Below, piece after piece: positions 16,233 through 18,128 of a DNA stretch of 18,128 nucleotides. Position 1 is the first letter of the stretch; the number at the start of each line of letters is the position of its first letter. The stretch spans positions 1-18,128 of the forward strand of contig JALQTG010000311.1 of assembly GCA_023264075.1 (NCBI GenBank), in the 5' to 3' direction. This DNA is from Crocinitomicaceae bacterium. Its GTDB lineage: Bacteria > Bacteroidota > Bacteroidia > Flavobacteriales_D > Crocinitomicaceae. Below the pieces are notes generated by a model. It searched no databases. It was not told the origin of the DNA and saw only the letters and a program-made list of their open reading frames with translations. The translations under genes and the position numbers were made by a program.

Positions 16233-16240
16233 TAACTTTG
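16233..16240 (+). promoter_or_regulatory. Possible prfC promoter, -7 box
   Basis: TAACTTTG matches TAnnTTTG and would give a leader of about 45 bases before the prfC ATG at 16293. No TTG lies at the expected upstream distance, so only the -7 half is supported. Confidence 0.4.
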
Positions 16241-16292
16241 CTGCTAGATTTTTTTTGCTGTTGCAGAAAGATTAATAAAGATTCAACACACC

Positions 16293-17891
16293 ATGAGTGA
16301 CAAAGAAGAAGTAGCAAAAAGACGAACCTTCGGGATAATTTCCCATCCTGATGCCGGTAAAACAACACTTACTGAGAAACTTCTTCTTTTTGGAGGTGCC
16401 ATACAAACAGCTGGTGCCGTAAAGAATAATAAAATAAAAAAAACTGCTACTTCCGACTTCATGGAAATTGAAAAGCAACGGGGTATCTCGGTTGCAACAT
16501 CTGTAATGGCATTTGAATATGGTGGCAAACAAGTAAATATTCTTGATACTCCTGGTCACAAAGACTTCGCAGAAGACACCTACAGAACCCTGACTGCAGT
16601 GGATAGTGTAATTTTAGTAATTGACTGCGCAAATGGGGTGGAAAGTCAAACTGAGAAATTAATGGAGGTATGCCGAATGCGTGATACACCTGTTATTGTG
16701 TTCATTAATAAAATGGACCGTTATGGAAAAGATCCGTTCGACCTTTTAGATGAAATAGAAACTAAATTAAATATTAAAGTTCGACCTCTTGCTTGGCCTA
16801 TTGGAATGGGAGACGAATTCAAAGGTGTTTACAACATTTACGATAAGAACCTCAATCTTTTCCAAGCAAACAAAACAAAAATCTCCGAAGATGTCCTTTC
16901 TTTCGACGACATCAATGATCCATCACTCAATACAATTGTTGGCGATAAATTTGCCAACGAATTACGCGAGGAACTTGAATTAATTGACGGGGTCTATGAT
17001 GATTTTGATCAATCTAGATATCTTTCCGGCGAGGTTGCTCCAGTATTTTTTGGAAGTGCTGTCAATAATTTTGGTGTAAAAGAGTTGTTAGACACCTTCA
17101 TCCGGATTTCACCTTCCCCAAAAGGAAGACAAACTGACCAACGCTTCGTTGAGCCCAGTGAATCCAAGTTTTCTGGATTCGTGTTTAAAATTCACGCAAA
17201 TCTAGACCCTAATCATCGCGACAGGATAGCTTTTCTTCGTATTGTTTCTGGAAAATTCGAACGAAATACATTTTACAAACACGTTCGTCACGATAAAAAA
17301 ATAAAATTCCCTAACCCTACATCTTTTATGGCCCGGGATAAAAGTTTAATCGACGAGGCTTTTCCAGGAGATGTTATTGGTCTTTATGACACCGGGACCT
17401 TTAAAATCGGAGATACGTTAACGGCTGGAGAAGACATGACCTTCACGGGCATTCCTTCATTTTCACCTGAAATTTTTCAGGAACTTCAGAACAATGACCC
17501 GATGAAATCGAAACAATTGGACAAAGGAATTCGACAGTTAATGGACGAAGGTGTTGCTCAATTATTTATTCAAGAACCTGGATCTCGTAAAATTGTTGGT
17601 ACAGTAGGACAACTTCAATTTGATGTTATCTTGCATCGTTTAACCCACGAGTATGGTGCAAGTTGTTCATTCACTCCACTAGGCTATCACAAAGCATGTT
17701 GGTTAACCTCAACGAATCAGGATCAATTAAAAGATTTTTTACGCGCAAAAACTGGAAACATTGCAAAAGACAAGGATGATAACTTAGTGTTCTTGGCAGA
17801 AACACCCTTTCTATTACAAATGGCAGAAAGAGACTATCCCGAAATAAAATTTCATAAGACTTCAGAATTTAAGGTACTTGATAAGCCCTAG
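16293..17891 (+). CDS. prfC: Peptide chain release factor 3
   Basis: RF3 is a translational GTPase that removes RF1/RF2 from the ribosome after peptide release. The 532 residues match the family (E. coli about 529). The G domain shows the P-loop SHPDAGKT (17-24), the switch I motif RGISV (63-67), switch II DTPGHKDF (85-92) and NKMD (139-142). The RF3-type spacing and the phrase SDFMEIEKQRGIS separate it from EF-G and other GTPases. Domains II and III follow (about 280-532) and include the conserved VGTVGQLQFDV stretch. The gene appears monocistronic, with a promoter-like box upstream. No clear terminator hairpin is seen in the 195 bases after the stop codon. Confidence 0.96.
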   Translation: MSDKEEVAKRRTFGIISHPDAGKTTLTEKLLLFGGAIQTAGAVKNNKIKKTATSDFMEIEKQRGISVATSVMAFEYGGKQVNILDTPGHKDFAEDTYRTLTAVDSVILVIDCANGVESQTEKLMEVCRMRDTPVIVFINKMDRYGKDPFDLLDEIETKLNIKVRPLAWPIGMGDEFKGVYNIYDKNLNLFQANKTKISEDVLSFDDINDPSLNTIVGDKFANELREELELIDGVYDDFDQSRYLSGEVAPVFFGSAVNNFGVKELLDTFIRISPSPKGRQTDQRFVEPSESKFSGFVFKIHANLDPNHRDRIAFLRIVSGKFERNTFYKHVRHDKKIKFPNPTSFMARDKSLIDEAFPGDVIGLYDTGTFKIGDTLTAGEDMTFTGIPSFSPEIFQELQNNDPMKSKQLDKGIRQLMDEGVAQLFIQEPGSRKIVGTVGQLQFDVILHRLTHEYGASCSFTPLGYHKACWLTSTNQDQLKDFLRAKTGNIAKDKDDNLVFLAETPFLLQMAERDYPEIKFHKTSEFKVLDKP

Positions 17892-18086
17892 ACATGAAGC
17901 GAACTTCCCTACGGATTAGGACATCGGAGAAATAATATCAACCGACAAATTGTTATTCAATACAAGAGAAGTACGCTTTAAAGATTATAAGCTAGAATAA
18001 TTGTTAATTTTAGTTTATTTTCGTTCCATACACCGAAAGCACAAAAACTGTCATTGGATGAGCTACTCACCATGCAATTATAACTT

Positions 18087-18128
18087 ATGAAACATACTTT
18101 ACTCGCATTTTCACTAGTATTAATGCCC
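18087..18128 (+). CDS. Start of an exported protein gene, cut by the window edge
   Basis: ATG at 18087 opens 14 codons reading MKHTLLAFSLVLMP, with a short basic N-region followed by a hydrophobic core as in a signal peptide. The frame is still open at the window end, so the product cannot be named. The 195 bases between prfC and this start hold no other supported gene; I see no TAnnTTTG box there. Confidence 0.5.
   Translation, partial: MKHTLLAFSLVLMP

Noticed and set aside
17991..18083. Plus-strand frame ending in residues AQKLSLDELLTMQL just before the last gene
   Set aside because: It reads like the mature start of an exported protein but has no start codon in frame and is only about 30 codons. 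It could be a gene remnant, but the evidence is too thin.

Overview
The window looks like chromosomal DNA from a member of the Bacteroidota, most likely Flavobacteriales. That placement is inferred from several features: AT-rich sequence; almost no Shine-Dalgarno sites; several upstream boxes of the TAnnTTTG type used by the Bacteroidota sigma factor; a Rho factor with a long N/Q-rich insert; a DUF4199 membrane protein; a PD40-repeat/OmpA envelope protein; and a YkuD_2-type L,D-transpeptidase relic. I see no rRNA, tRNA, CRISPR array, insertion sequence or prophage. The content is mostly housekeeping with some envelope functions.

Layout. 1-367 holds no convincing gene. It is followed by efp (elongation factor P), which has its own promoter-like box and a clear intrinsic terminator. 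Next come a 484-residue protein made of two fused alpha/beta-hydrolase domains and an overlapping single-domain esterase, giving three complete Ser-Asp-His triads in a row. Then come rho and, 2 bp later, a four-helix DUF4199 membrane protein. On the minus strand are a phosphoglucomutase/phosphomannomutase and a class I glutamine amidotransferase (PabA/TrpG). The latter is divergent from a RidA-type deaminase across a very short spacer that holds a 12-bp palindrome.

From 8.1 kb the plus strand carries a large membrane glycosyltransferase fused to a sugar-phosphotransferase-like tail, a lipoyl-bearing E2 subunit of a 2-oxoacid dehydrogenase, a PorE-like TPR/PD40/OmpA protein, a DEDDh exonuclease with an ExoX-like C-terminus, and a fumarylacetoacetate-hydrolase-family enzyme. 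The minus strand at 15.4-16.2 kb holds a decayed L,D-transpeptidase with one frameshift and two in-frame TAA codons. It is divergent from prfC (release factor 3). The window ends 14 codons into a gene that starts with a signal-peptide-like sequence.

The genes do not form one pathway. Translation and transcription functions (efp, prfC, rho) are interspersed with metabolism (phosphohexomutase, PabA, RidA, E2, FAH-family enzyme) and envelope functions (glycosyltransferase, OmpA-type protein, transpeptidase relic). Two genes, pabA and the glycosyltransferase, have no usable ATG and must start at GTG or TTG. I found no convincing undescribed multi-gene system. The best leads are the tandem hydrolase fusion and its neighbour, the prion-like Rho insert, the unusual glycosyltransferase fusion, and the recent-looking transpeptidase pseudogene.
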